From Chloroflexota bacterium (GTDB lineage: Bacteria > Chloroflexota > Dehalococcoidia > Lucifugimonadales > UBA3495): a stretch of 12,503 nt of DNA. Under the pieces are notes generated by a model, which was not told the DNA's origin, ran no database searches, and saw nothing but the letters and a program-made list of their open reading frames with translations. Positions 6,176 to 12,503 of the stretch are shown here, piece by piece (the first letter of the stretch is position 1; each line of letters opens with the position of its first letter). The stretch covers positions 1 to 12,503 of the forward strand of contig JADFPM010000050.1 of assembly GCA_022562335.1 (NCBI GenBank), read 5' to 3'. The position numbers and the translations under genes were made by a program.

Positions 6176-7399
6176 ATGGACTTCAAACTCTCTTACTCCA
6201 CCGAACAAGAAGAATTCAGGAAAGAGGTCCGGGATTGGCTGCAAGCCAATATTCCCGAGGATATGAGATCCCCCGTGGACCGGCTGGACCTGACCGACGA
6301 GCTGTATAAGTTCTGGCGGGACATGCACATGCAGCTGGCGGCCAAAGGCTGGTTGTTTCCTACCTACCCCACCGAGTACGGCGGCGGCGGTCTTTCCGGG
6401 GAATACGAGACCATCATCCTGGAAGAATTCGAACGCGCCAGGGTGGTGCGCACCTTTACCAATAGCTACATCTTCCCCACCCTGCTGGTTTGGGGCACGG
6501 AAGAGCAGAAACAAAAATTCCTGAAGCCGCTGCTCACCGCTGAGAAGATCGCCTTTCAGAATTTCACCGAGCCCAACGCCGGCTCCGACCTGGCGTCGCT
6601 CCAGAGCAAAGCGGTACGGGACGGCGACGACTGGATCATCACGGGGCAAAAGACGTTTATCAGCGGCCACGGCGACGTGGACCTTCTGTTTGGCCCCATC
6701 GTCACCGACGAAGACGCTCCCAGGCACCGGAATCTGGGCTATTTCCTGGTTCCATCGCCATCCCCGGGCCTGGAGCTTCAACGGCTGAACCTGCTCACCG
6801 GCCATGACCAGAGTTTCATTTTCATGGACAACGTGCGCGTCCCCGGCGACCACCTCATCGGCGACGACCACCAGGGCTGGCAGGTGACCCAGACCACCCT
6901 GGAGATTGAGCATGGCGGCCGCGGCATCGCCTTCCCCAGGGACGAAGCCCTGGAAAACCTGATGGAATACGCCAATAAGACCACGCGCAACGGCAAACCA
7001 CTGTCGGCCGACCCCGTGTTGGCGCAGACGGCCATGGATGCCTACATAGACTCCCACACCAGCACTTTGTTCGCCCAACGAAACTTCTGGATGTACCAGG
7101 CCCGCCAGGAGATGACCTACCACGGCTCACAGAACTCCATGTTCCTGAAGGAATTCCGGATACGCAACGCGGACCGGGCCCGGGACATCATGGGCATGTA
7201 TTCCCTGCTGGGGGTCCAAGAACCCAGGGCTCCCTTTGGAGGACAGCCCGAGGTCTACCAACGCAGCAGCCTCACCGGCGCCCATCCGGGCGGCACGGTG
7301 GAGATCCAAAAGGTGATCATGGCCCGGCGCATGGGCATCAGCCGCACCCGGGAGCGGGCGGCGGCGACACCTTCCACCACCGGCGTCTCGGGCGTTTAA
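6176..7399 (+). CDS. ACAD1: acyl-CoA dehydrogenase, full length
   Basis: A 407-residue flavoprotein that should introduce an alpha,beta double bond into an acyl-CoA, passing electrons to ETF. It has the N-terminal helical domain (about 1-125, with PTYPTEYGGGG at 62-72), the middle beta domain with FTEPNAGSDLAS (130-141) for flavin and substrate and NVRVPGDHLIG (219-229), and the C-terminal helical domain to about 390. The usual medium-chain catalytic Glu before GT is absent (HPGGTVEIQ at 370-378). E245 in LEIEHGG aligns with the alternative helix-G glutamate of isovaleryl-CoA and steroid-type enzymes and is the likely base. GGAGG seven bases before the ATG at 6176 sets the start; an in-frame TTG at 6128 is less likely. 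It is the first gene of the plus-strand array. Confidence 0.92.
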   Translation: MDFKLSYSTEQEEFRKEVRDWLQANIPEDMRSPVDRLDLTDELYKFWRDMHMQLAAKGWLFPTYPTEYGGGGLSGEYETIILEEFERARVVRTFTNSYIFPTLLVWGTEEQKQKFLKPLLTAEKIAFQNFTEPNAGSDLASLQSKAVRDGDDWIITGQKTFISGHGDVDLLFGPIVTDEDAPRHRNLGYFLVPSPSPGLELQRLNLLTGHDQSFIFMDNVRVPGDHLIGDDHQGWQVTQTTLEIEHGGRGIAFPRDEALENLMEYANKTTRNGKPLSADPVLAQTAMDAYIDSHTSTLFAQRNFWMYQARQEMTYHGSQNSMFLKEFRIRNADRARDIMGMYSLLGVQEPRAPFGGQPEVYQRSSLTGAHPGGTVEIQKVIMARRMGISRTRERAAATPSTTGVSGV

Positions 7400-7420
7400 C
7401 TCTTACCACAACGGCTTTTC

Positions 7421-7455
7421 ACGGGCGGGGCGCCAGGAAACCAGGCCCCGCCCGT
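7421..7455 (+). terminator. GC-rich hairpin between ACAD1 and ACAD2
   Basis: ACGGGCGGGGC at 7421-7431 pairs perfectly with GCCCCGCCCGT at 7445-7455 around a 13-base loop, 21 bp after the ACAD1 stop. Only a weak T-rich tail (TCATCTG) follows, so it may be a partial terminator or an mRNA-stabilising/attenuating hairpin rather than a complete stop. The remainder of the 117-bp gap holds only the ACAD2 leader. Confidence 0.6.
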
Positions 7456-7516
7456 TCATCTGTAAACGGCAAACCATCTCGGCGAAACCCGTGATCTAGG
7501 AAAGGGACGGCAGTCC

Positions 7517-8290
7517 ATGGATTTTGATGAGGGTCAAAGCGAGGAACAGCGCGCCTTTCGTTGGGCCGTGCGCGCCTGGCTGGAACAGAACACCCCGGCC
7601 CAGGTCGCCGTTCCCGCCGATGGCAGCCCCCTGGACCAAGACACCCAGGTCACGATAAAGGAATTCCGGCGAAAGCTGGGCGCCCAGGGTTGGCTGGCGC
7701 CCAACTACCCCCGGGAGTACGGCGGCGGCGGTCTTAGCCCCGCTGCGGCTGCCATCATCCAGCAGGAATTGAGCCAGTTGCGTCTGCCCACCATGGGCGA
7801 TAACTACAGGTGGATCCCGGCGGTAATGTCCTGGGGGACCGAAGAGCAAAAACAACGTTACGTCCTTCCCTGTCTGCGGGGCGAGACCATCACCTGGCAG
7901 GCGTTCAACGAGACCAGCAGCGGCTCCGACTTCGCTTCCGTCTCCACCCAGGCGATATGGGACGGCGATGACTACGTGATCAACGGAGAAAAGAACTTCA
8001 TCACCGGCCGTTTCGACCCCGACTATCTCTGGACCCTGGCGGTCACCGATCCCGACCTGCCCCGGCACGAAAACCTGGGCCTTCTGATGGTCGACGCCAC
8101 CCTTCCCGGTATATCCATCAAGACGTTGCGTCTGCTGGCCGGCAGTGAACGCAAACTCTTGCTTGAAAACGTTCGCGTGCCGGGAGATTGCCTGGTGGGC
8201 CACCCCGGTCAGGGATGGGAGATCGCCCAGGGTATTTTGGAAAGCGAACGCTCCGGCCTGCCCGCCCGCTACACCCAGGAAGATTCTTAA
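7517..8290 (+). CDS. ACAD2: acyl-CoA dehydrogenase lacking the C-terminal domain
   Basis: A 257-residue protein equal to the first two domains of an acyl-CoA dehydrogenase and paralogous to ACAD1. The helical N-domain includes APNYPREYGGGG (61-72) and GTEEQKQRYVLP (107-118). The beta domain includes WQAFNETSSGSDFAS (127-141), DGDDYVINGEKNF (149-161) and NVRVPGDCLVG (218-228). Translation stops after ILESERSGLPARYTQEDS, at the beginning of the C-terminal helical domain. That domain, about 150 residues forming much of the FAD site and tetramer contacts, is missing, and no remnant follows because ACAD3 begins 27 bp later. E244 aligns with the helix-G glutamate. The ATG at 7517 has AGGAAAGGG about 10 bases upstream. 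It may be an inactive deletion product or a half-enzyme needing a partner. The frame itself is clean. Confidence 0.85.
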   Translation: MDFDEGQSEEQRAFRWAVRAWLEQNTPAQVAVPADGSPLDQDTQVTIKEFRRKLGAQGWLAPNYPREYGGGGLSPAAAAIIQQELSQLRLPTMGDNYRWIPAVMSWGTEEQKQRYVLPCLRGETITWQAFNETSSGSDFASVSTQAIWDGDDYVINGEKNFITGRFDPDYLWTLAVTDPDLPRHENLGLLMVDATLPGISIKTLRLLAGSERKLLLENVRVPGDCLVGHPGQGWEIAQGILESERSGLPARYTQEDS

Positions 8291-8317
8291 TCCCGCCGCC
8301 CCCGTTCCGGAGACACG

Positions 8318-8761
8318 TTGGACTTCACCTACCACTACACCGATGCCCAGGAAAGCTTCCGCACGGAAGTTAGCGCATGGCTGGACGCCAACCTGCCACA
8401 TGACCTCGACGACGCCGTCGGGCAGGCCTCCAAGGCCCCCGCAACGGACCTGCGCCGCCTTCTGGGGGAGAAGGGCTGGCTGGCCCCCACCGAACCCGTG
8501 GAATACGGGGGTATAGGGGCTTCCCAGGGCGAGGAAGTGATCCTGGCCGAGGAATTGGACCGGCGGGGCTTGGGGTGGCTTCTAGACAGAGGGACCGCCG
8601 CTCTAGCACGGGCACTCGATAGATTCGGCTCCCAATCTCAAGCGATGGACCTGATAACCGCCATCAACCAGGGAAAGGTCTCCATCTGGCACACCTGCAT
8701 TCCTCCACAAGACTCACGGAAGACCCGCCGGCTTCAAACGAGACCCCGCCGGACCCCATGA
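8318..8761 (+). CDS. ACAD3 N-terminal part (5' half of a split acyl-CoA dehydrogenase)
   Basis: This 147-residue frame begins MDFTYHYTDAQESFRTEV, like ACAD1 and ACAD2, and follows the ACAD N-domain with GEKGWLAPTEPVEYGGIG (about 49-66) up to INQGKVSIWHTC (about 117-128). From about residue 129 the sequence turns into a basic Arg/Pro-rich tail unlike any ACAD, while family-like sequence (TRLTEDPP…) continues in the next frame. The point of shift is thus near 8700-8710. The stop TGA overlaps an ATG at 8758 as ATGA. The start is a TTG with GGAG five bases upstream. The simplest reading is a full-length gene broken by loss of one base, by mutation or assembly error; a deliberately split protein is the alternative. 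Confidence 0.75.
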   Translation: MDFTYHYTDAQESFRTEVSAWLDANLPHDLDDAVGQASKAPATDLRRLLGEKGWLAPTEPVEYGGIGASQGEEVILAEELDRRGLGWLLDRGTAALARALDRFGSQSQAMDLITAINQGKVSIWHTCIPPQDSRKTRRLQTRPRRTP

Positions 8762-9540
8762 GGGTGATCGCCAGCCAGGACGGCGACGATTACGTGTTGA
8801 ACGGCCAGGCCTGGTTCTCGGGTTCTGATCCCACGCCCGGCTATCTGTGGACCCTGGCCTATCTTGACGCAGAGCCTCCACCCGGCGGTCACAGCCCGGA
8901 TACCACCATCAGCCTGCTGGTTCCGGCCGGCTTGGAAGGGATTGCCACCCGGTCTACCCGGAGATTGGTTGACGGCGGCCCCAGGCAGGTAGACTTCGAC
9001 CAGGTCCGCGTGCCACGTTCCTGCCTGCTGGGTCCCAAGGGCGAGGGTTGGTCCTTGATGCATTCCGCCCTGAATGCAGCGGCGCAGACCGCCGCACCAG
9101 CCACATTGGACGCCGGTGTGGTCCGTCTCCTGCATTACGCGGGATCGGCCACCAGGCAGGGCCTTCCCCTGATCCAAGAACCGGTGGTCCAGCAGATGGT
9201 GATGGACGCCTACATCGACGGCCGGGTGGCGCGGTTGTTCCAGCTGCGGGACGCCTGGCTGCGGGCCAACGGCCAAAAGACCACCTACCAGCCGGCCCAG
9301 ACCCGGATGTGGCGGAAGCGGGCCGCCCAGAGGTATGCGCGGACCGTCCGCCAGGTGCTTGGCGTTTATTCCCTCTTGGACGAGGAAGACCCCAGGTCCC
9401 CTGCTCAAGGCAAGTTCGAGTTGCAACAAAGGCAGAGCCTGGTGTCAAACGATCCCGTGGGCGTAAGCGGCTCCGACGCTGATATAATAGCCCGTCACCT
9501 GGGTATGGCCGGTGGCGAAAGATCCGGCGCCCAACCCTAA
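8758..9540 (+). CDS. ACAD3 C-terminal part (3' half of a split acyl-CoA dehydrogenase)
   Basis: This 260-residue frame continues the ACAD from the middle beta domain (SQDGDDYVLNGQAWFSG, QVRVPRSCLLGPKGEGW) through a complete C-terminal helical domain (DAYIDGRVARLFQLRDAWLR, RQVLGVYSLLDEEDPRSP, DADIIARHLGM). It aligns by eye with ACAD1 over its length. Family-like residues continue in the same frame upstream of the ATG, back to about 8708, so the ATG at 8758 is probably not a natural start, although the ATGA overlap could allow coupling. Joined by a -1 shift, the two parts give exactly 407 residues, the ACAD1 length. Both candidate catalytic glutamates are missing: helix G reads LNAAAQTA and the C-terminal site reads DPVGVSG. 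Even repaired, it may be non-catalytic. Confidence 0.78.
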   Translation: MRVIASQDGDDYVLNGQAWFSGSDPTPGYLWTLAYLDAEPPPGGHSPDTTISLLVPAGLEGIATRSTRRLVDGGPRQVDFDQVRVPRSCLLGPKGEGWSLMHSALNAAAQTAAPATLDAGVVRLLHYAGSATRQGLPLIQEPVVQQMVMDAYIDGRVARLFQLRDAWLRANGQKTTYQPAQTRMWRKRAAQRYARTVRQVLGVYSLLDEEDPRSPAQGKFELQQRQSLVSNDPVGVSGSDADIIARHLGMAGGERSGAQP

Positions 9541-9591
9541 ACATCAGAAACATTGCCCCGTTGGAATCCGGGAAAATCGGGAGATGCCGTA

Positions 9592-10728
9592 ATGGACCTC
9601 GCGCTGACTGAGATGCAGACTCTGATCCAGAACCTGGCCAAGGAGTTCATGGAAGGGGAGATGCCCAAGGACAAGGTGCTGGAGATCGACGACAGTCCCT
9701 CGGGGTTTTCCGAAGAGGTCTGGCGGAAGATGTGCGAGATCGGCTGGGCGGGAATGACCATCCCCGAAGAGTACGGCGGGTCGGGCAACAGCTTCACCGA
9801 CCTGGGCGTGTTGTACGAGGTCATGGGATATTACGCTTGCCCCAGTCCTCACCTTTCATCCTCGGTGATTTGCGCTCAGGCCATCATGGAAGCCGGCAGC
9901 GATGACCAAAAAAAGGCCCTGTTGCCGGGTATCGCATCGGGCCAGCAGATCTTTGCTTTCGCCCTCACCGAACCGGAGTACGGCTGGGAGCCGGCCCAGG
10001 TGCAGCTTAAGGCCGCCAAACAAGGCGATGGCTTTGTACTTGATGGGACCAAGCTTTTCGTGCCCGACGCCAACGTGGCCGACCAACTGTTGGTGGCCGC
10101 GCGCACCAGCCAGAGCGGCAGCCCGGATCAAGGCATAACCCTATTCGTGGTGGACAAGAATTCCCAGGGCGTAAGCGTCCGGGTCCAGACGGGGTGGATC
10201 GGGCCCAAGGTCTGCGAGGTGACCCTGGACAACGTGATGGTGTCGCAAAGCGCGGTCCTGGGCCCCGTGGACGGCGCCTGGCCCGCCATCGAGAAGGCGC
10301 TGGACATCGGCACGGTGGTGCTGAGCGCCTACATGGCCGGAGGCACCCAAAGGGTGCACGAGATGTCCCTGGAGTACAGCCAGACCCGCATGGCCTTTGG
10401 CGTTCCCATCGGCACCTTCCAGCGGGTGCAGGACCACGTGATCGAATCCCTGACCCAGGCCGACGCCGCCAAGTGGGCGACCTACGAGGCGCTGAGCCAG
10501 GTGGACGAGGGACAGGCCGATGCCCGGGTCAGCATATCCATGGCCAAGGCCATCGCCAGCGTGGGGTTCCCCCTGGCCTGCGACGAGTCCCACCACGTCC
10601 ACGCCGGCATCGGCACCGACCTGGAATACGGGCTTACCCAATTCACCAAGCGGGCCCGCACCCTGCAGCATTATCTGGGAGACGCCGTCCACCACAAGGC
10701 GCGAATGGCCCGCCTGCTGCAAAAGTAA
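9592..10728 (+). CDS. ACAD4: acyl-CoA dehydrogenase, shorter FadE-like subtype
   Basis: A 378-residue acyl-CoA dehydrogenase only distantly similar to ACAD1-3. It has IPEEYGGSGNSFTDLG (58-72), FALTEPEYGWEP (123-134) in place of the usual TEPxAGSD, and DNVMVS (213-218). The C-terminal signature EYSQTRMAFGVPIGTFQRVQ (261-280) supplies the Arg and Gln that contact FAD across the dimer, and AGIGTDLEYGLTQFTKRA (338-355) follows. No YEGT glutamate is present (HYLGD at 360-364), and helix G (KALDIGTV) lacks the alternative one. This resembles the partner subunits of heteromeric steroid-type ACADs. The ATG at 9592 has GGGAG nine bases upstream; an in-frame TTG at 9553 is less likely. It lies 51 bp after ACAD3 and closes the array, converging with the lipoprotein gene. 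Confidence 0.88.
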   Translation: MDLALTEMQTLIQNLAKEFMEGEMPKDKVLEIDDSPSGFSEEVWRKMCEIGWAGMTIPEEYGGSGNSFTDLGVLYEVMGYYACPSPHLSSSVICAQAIMEAGSDDQKKALLPGIASGQQIFAFALTEPEYGWEPAQVQLKAAKQGDGFVLDGTKLFVPDANVADQLLVAARTSQSGSPDQGITLFVVDKNSQGVSVRVQTGWIGPKVCEVTLDNVMVSQSAVLGPVDGAWPAIEKALDIGTVVLSAYMAGGTQRVHEMSLEYSQTRMAFGVPIGTFQRVQDHVIESLTQADAAKWATYEALSQVDEGQADARVSISMAKAIASVGFPLACDESHHVHAGIGTDLEYGLTQFTKRARTLQHYLGDAVHHKARMARLLQK

Positions 10729-10763
10729 CCGCCGTCAAAACCCGCGCGGCTAAAAATATCTAG

Positions 10764-12146
10764 CTAGGGCGGCGTCCATACCCTGAGCACATTGTCTTCC
10801 CTTCCGATGCCCAACGTGATACGCCCGTCCTTTTCAGTCGCGGCGGCGATGTTGGTGGCGGCCGTCCCGCCAATGGGCAAGGTCCAGGCCACCTCTGCTC
10901 CACTTGAGGCGTCCTGGGTCCGGCGGATAAAGCCCAGTTGGGAAAGGTCCTGGGTTGGGACCGCCAGCTCCACCGAGCCGTCGCCGTCGAAGTCGCCGGC
11001 CAGGCCCATGTCCAGGTTTCGCGACCCGATGCGGTGGGAGCGAAACCCCGGTATCTCGGCCACCAACCGCAACTCTTTCCCTTCCAGGCGGAAAAATTCC
11101 ACCACGCCGCCTATGTGGGGCGTAAGCACGTCCACGATCTCCATCTCGCCCCCAGGCCCAAAGGGCGCTGCCGCCAGCTGGTGCCGCCAACGCAATCCAC
11201 TTCCCCCGGCCGGGCCCGCCGCGATCTGATTCCCGGCCTCGTCGAAGACCAGCAGGCGGGCGCCCCGGTCAACGTTGCTGGCGGTCACCAATATCTCCCT
11301 GGTCCCGTCGCCGTCCAAGTCGGTCCAGATGGCGGCCAACCCCTCTATCACCTCGCCGGTCAATCCCACCGTAGACTCAATCTTTAATTCTGGATACACC
11401 TGGACCAGCGTAAATCCGCCGGCCTCGATGGCGTCTCCCAATACGCCGTGGGAATAAATAGTGGTCGGTCCGGTCAACACCAGCAAGCGGTTGTTTTCGC
11501 CGGTCAGCAGCCTGGCGTCGGGCAGGGCGTTGACCGGCAACCGGGACGAAGGGCCATCGGATAAAACCAGCCCGCCTCCGGCTTCCAGATACGCTATGCC
11601 CCCGTTGGGCTGCAGGACTGCGGGGGGCGTCAGAGGTGAAGCCGCGGCGCCTGACGGGGTGAGCAATTCCGCCTGCCCGTCCACCACCTTCAACACCGGC
11701 GGCATTCCCGGCGGCAACCGCTTGGGAGTGATCGGTTGTTCGCTTACCGCCTTCCCGATGACCAAGAACCCCTGTACCCGGCCATCTTCCAAGACCGCCA
11801 CCCACAAGACGCCGGCGCCAAAGGGAGCGGCCACCAGCCACCGGGGAACTCCCGCCAGCGGAATATCCACCGGCGCCGCTCTTTGCAACGAGCCCCGGCC
11901 GGATACGAACCGGTTGCCATCGGACCGGTGATGGGTGTAGGCGTAGAACGGTGGATTTTCCGGGTTGCCGGTTTTCGGCGGCTGCATGGGACTGCGCTGT
12001 GGTGACGGGGTTGTGCCCGCAATGGTCGAACCGAGCGCGGATGTCTGGTTGGTTACCGGGGCCCGGTCATCGGCGGAGCAGCCTGCCGCCGCCAGACATA
12101 TAATTGCTAAAAAAAGGAGATGGAGAGACTTCATATTTGGGGTCAT
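10764..12146 (-). CDS. Lipoprotein with FG-GAP/VCBS-like repeats
   Basis: A 460-residue exported protein. The N terminus KSLHLLFLAIICLAAAGC is a lipoprotein signal peptide with lipobox and acceptor C23, followed by a Ser/Thr/Pro-rich linker to about residue 65. The rest is beta-rich, with two calcium-binding-type FG-GAP/VCBS segments, WTDLDGDGTREILVTAS (274-290) and AGDFDGDGSVELAVPTQD (383-400), so a beta-propeller anchored outside the membrane is likely. Its function is unknown; such proteins often mediate surface binding or adhesion. No catalytic motif was found. The ATG at 12146 has only a weak GGACCGG upstream; an ATG at 12134 is equally possible and leaves a standard signal peptide. It converges with ACAD4 with a 35-bp gap and no clear terminator. 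Confidence 0.82.
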   Translation of the reverse strand: MTPNMKSLHLLFLAIICLAAAGCSADDRAPVTNQTSALGSTIAGTTPSPQRSPMQPPKTGNPENPPFYAYTHHRSDGNRFVSGRGSLQRAAPVDIPLAGVPRWLVAAPFGAGVLWVAVLEDGRVQGFLVIGKAVSEQPITPKRLPPGMPPVLKVVDGQAELLTPSGAAASPLTPPAVLQPNGGIAYLEAGGGLVLSDGPSSRLPVNALPDARLLTGENNRLLVLTGPTTIYSHGVLGDAIEAGGFTLVQVYPELKIESTVGLTGEVIEGLAAIWTDLDGDGTREILVTASNVDRGARLLVFDEAGNQIAAGPAGGSGLRWRHQLAAAPFGPGGEMEIVDVLTPHIGGVVEFFRLEGKELRLVAEIPGFRSHRIGSRNLDMGLAGDFDGDGSVELAVPTQDLSQLGFIRRTQDASSGAEVAWTLPIGGTAATNIAAATEKDGRITLGIGREDNVLRVWTPP

Positions 12147-12198
12147 ATTCCGGTCCCATTCTAGCGTTTGTCATCCTTGGCCGTGGCCCAGGCTGCGA

Positions 12199-12227
12199 TT
12201 GACAGTGAAAGGGAGGGTGACTACACT
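12199..12227 (+). promoter_or_regulatory. Sigma70-type promoter for the right-end VOC gene
   Basis: TTGACA at 12199-12204, a 17-base spacer and TACACT at 12222-12227. The -35 is perfect and the -10 keeps the key TA…T positions. The predicted start near 12234 gives a leader of about 30 bases before the ATG at 12264. Confidence 0.72.
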
Positions 12228-12263
12228 CAATCCCAATATCACGAGACTAGAAGGGGGTCAAAG

Positions 12264-12503
12264 ATGTCTAGCAAAGGATTCTCTCACATCGGCCTTTCAA
12301 CTCTGGACCTGGACAAGACCCGTGATTTCTACGAGAACGTCTTGGGTTTCAAAGTGGTGCGTTGCGACATCATCAAGATCAAGGAAGGCGGCCACGTCAG
12401 GCACATATTCTTCGAGGTCGGCCGGGACCAGCTGATCGCATTCATGGAGCCGAATGACGTGCCGGGCATCCCGTCTGATTACGACGCCGGCATCAATAAC
12501 GGC
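12264..12503 (+). CDS. VOC superfamily protein, N-terminal part (cut by window edge)
   Basis: The first 80 codons of a second VOC protein, open to the end of the window. It begins MSSKGFSHIGLSTLDLDKTR and continues DFYENVLGFKVVR, the typical first strand (ligand H8) and helix of a glyoxalase/extradiol-dioxygenase module. HIFFEVGRDQLIAFMEP at about 47-63 forms the middle strands. The second metal ligands lie beyond the edge, so lyase, epimerase or dioxygenase activity cannot be told apart. GGGGGTC about eight bases before the ATG and a good promoter at 12199-12227 support the start. It is not closely similar to the VOC protein at 1088-1477 beyond the shared fold, and it is divergent from the lipoprotein gene. 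Confidence 0.85.
   Translation, partial: MSSKGFSHIGLSTLDLDKTRDFYENVLGFKVVRCDIIKIKEGGHVRHIFFEVGRDQLIAFMEPNDVPGIPSDYDAGINNG

Noticed and set aside
6011..7123. A 370-codon open frame on the minus strand opposite ACAD1
   Set aside because: It is the exact antisense of a clearly conserved ACAD. It has no recognisable motifs, and its length follows from GC-rich codon bias.
7496..8401. A 301-codon open frame on the minus strand opposite ACAD2
   Set aside because: It is an antisense shadow of ACAD2 and the ACAD3 start, rich in Gly, Val and Gln as expected from reversed GC-rich codons, with no family resemblance.
8145..8516. A 123-codon plus-strand frame spanning the ACAD2/ACAD3 junction
   Set aside because: Considered as a possible continuation of ACAD2 by frameshift, but its Thr/Pro/Arg-rich translation has no resemblance to an ACAD C-terminal domain.
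10141..10722. A 193-codon minus-strand frame opposite ACAD4
   Set aside because: It is an antisense shadow of a well-supported ACAD, with no ribosome site or motif.
1..12503. CRISPR arrays, tRNA or rRNA genes, phage or toxin-antitoxin and defence genes
   Set aside because: No regularly spaced repeats, cloverleaf or rRNA-like stretches and no defence-type motifs were seen on either strand.

Overview
The window is GC-rich, gene-dense bacterial DNA with mostly clear Shine-Dalgarno sites. It carries a catabolic/accessory cluster with several acyl-CoA dehydrogenases (ACADs), short-chain dehydrogenases (SDRs), vicinal-oxygen-chelate (VOC) proteins and an MFS carrier. This gene mix, a DUF2277-type protein and a dispersed TTCGACAAGCTCA-type inverted repeat would fit a Chloroflexota lineage (SAR202/Dehalococcoidia-like). 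Actinobacteria or another environmental phylum remain possible. No rRNA, tRNA or phylogenetic marker is present, so the assignment is inference only.

Layout. 1-732: the orfA-side end of an IS3-family insertion sequence, on the minus strand and running off the left edge. 768-1007 (+): a small DUF2277-type protein starting 36 bp from the IS tip. A perfect 15-bp hairpin terminator at 1013-1046 separates it from a minus-strand run of five genes read from right to left: PHP-domain protein (5926-5216), SDR-B (5169-4243), SDR-A (4039-3089), MFS transporter (2919-1651, N terminus probably longer) and VOC protein (1477-1088). 6176-10728 (+): a divergent array of four acyl-CoA dehydrogenase paralogues. 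ACAD1 is full length. ACAD2 ends before the C-terminal helical domain. ACAD3 is split into two overlapping reading frames. ACAD4 is full length but of a different subtype. 10764-12146 (-): a lipoprotein with two FG-GAP/VCBS-like DxDGDG segments. 12264 to the right edge (+): the start of a second VOC protein behind a good sigma70-type promoter.

Working together. The two gene blocks diverge from a 250-bp region with a near-consensus promoter on each strand. A palindrome overlies the minus-strand -10 box, and two smaller symmetric sequences lie between the promoters. An MFS carrier of the oxalate/monocarboxylate type, hydroxyacyl-CoA-dehydrogenase-like SDRs and several ACADs suggest import and beta-oxidation-like breakdown of a bulky carboxylic acid, such as a steroid, terpenoid or aromatic side chain. 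No CoA ligase, hydratase or thiolase is in view, so the substrate is unknown.

The most unusual points are the state of the enzymes. SDR-B has Ser where the catalytic Lys should be. ACAD2 lacks its C-terminal domain. ACAD3 is broken by what looks like a one-base loss and also lacks recognisable catalytic glutamates. The array is therefore either a heteromeric ACAD system with non-catalytic partners or a cluster in decay.
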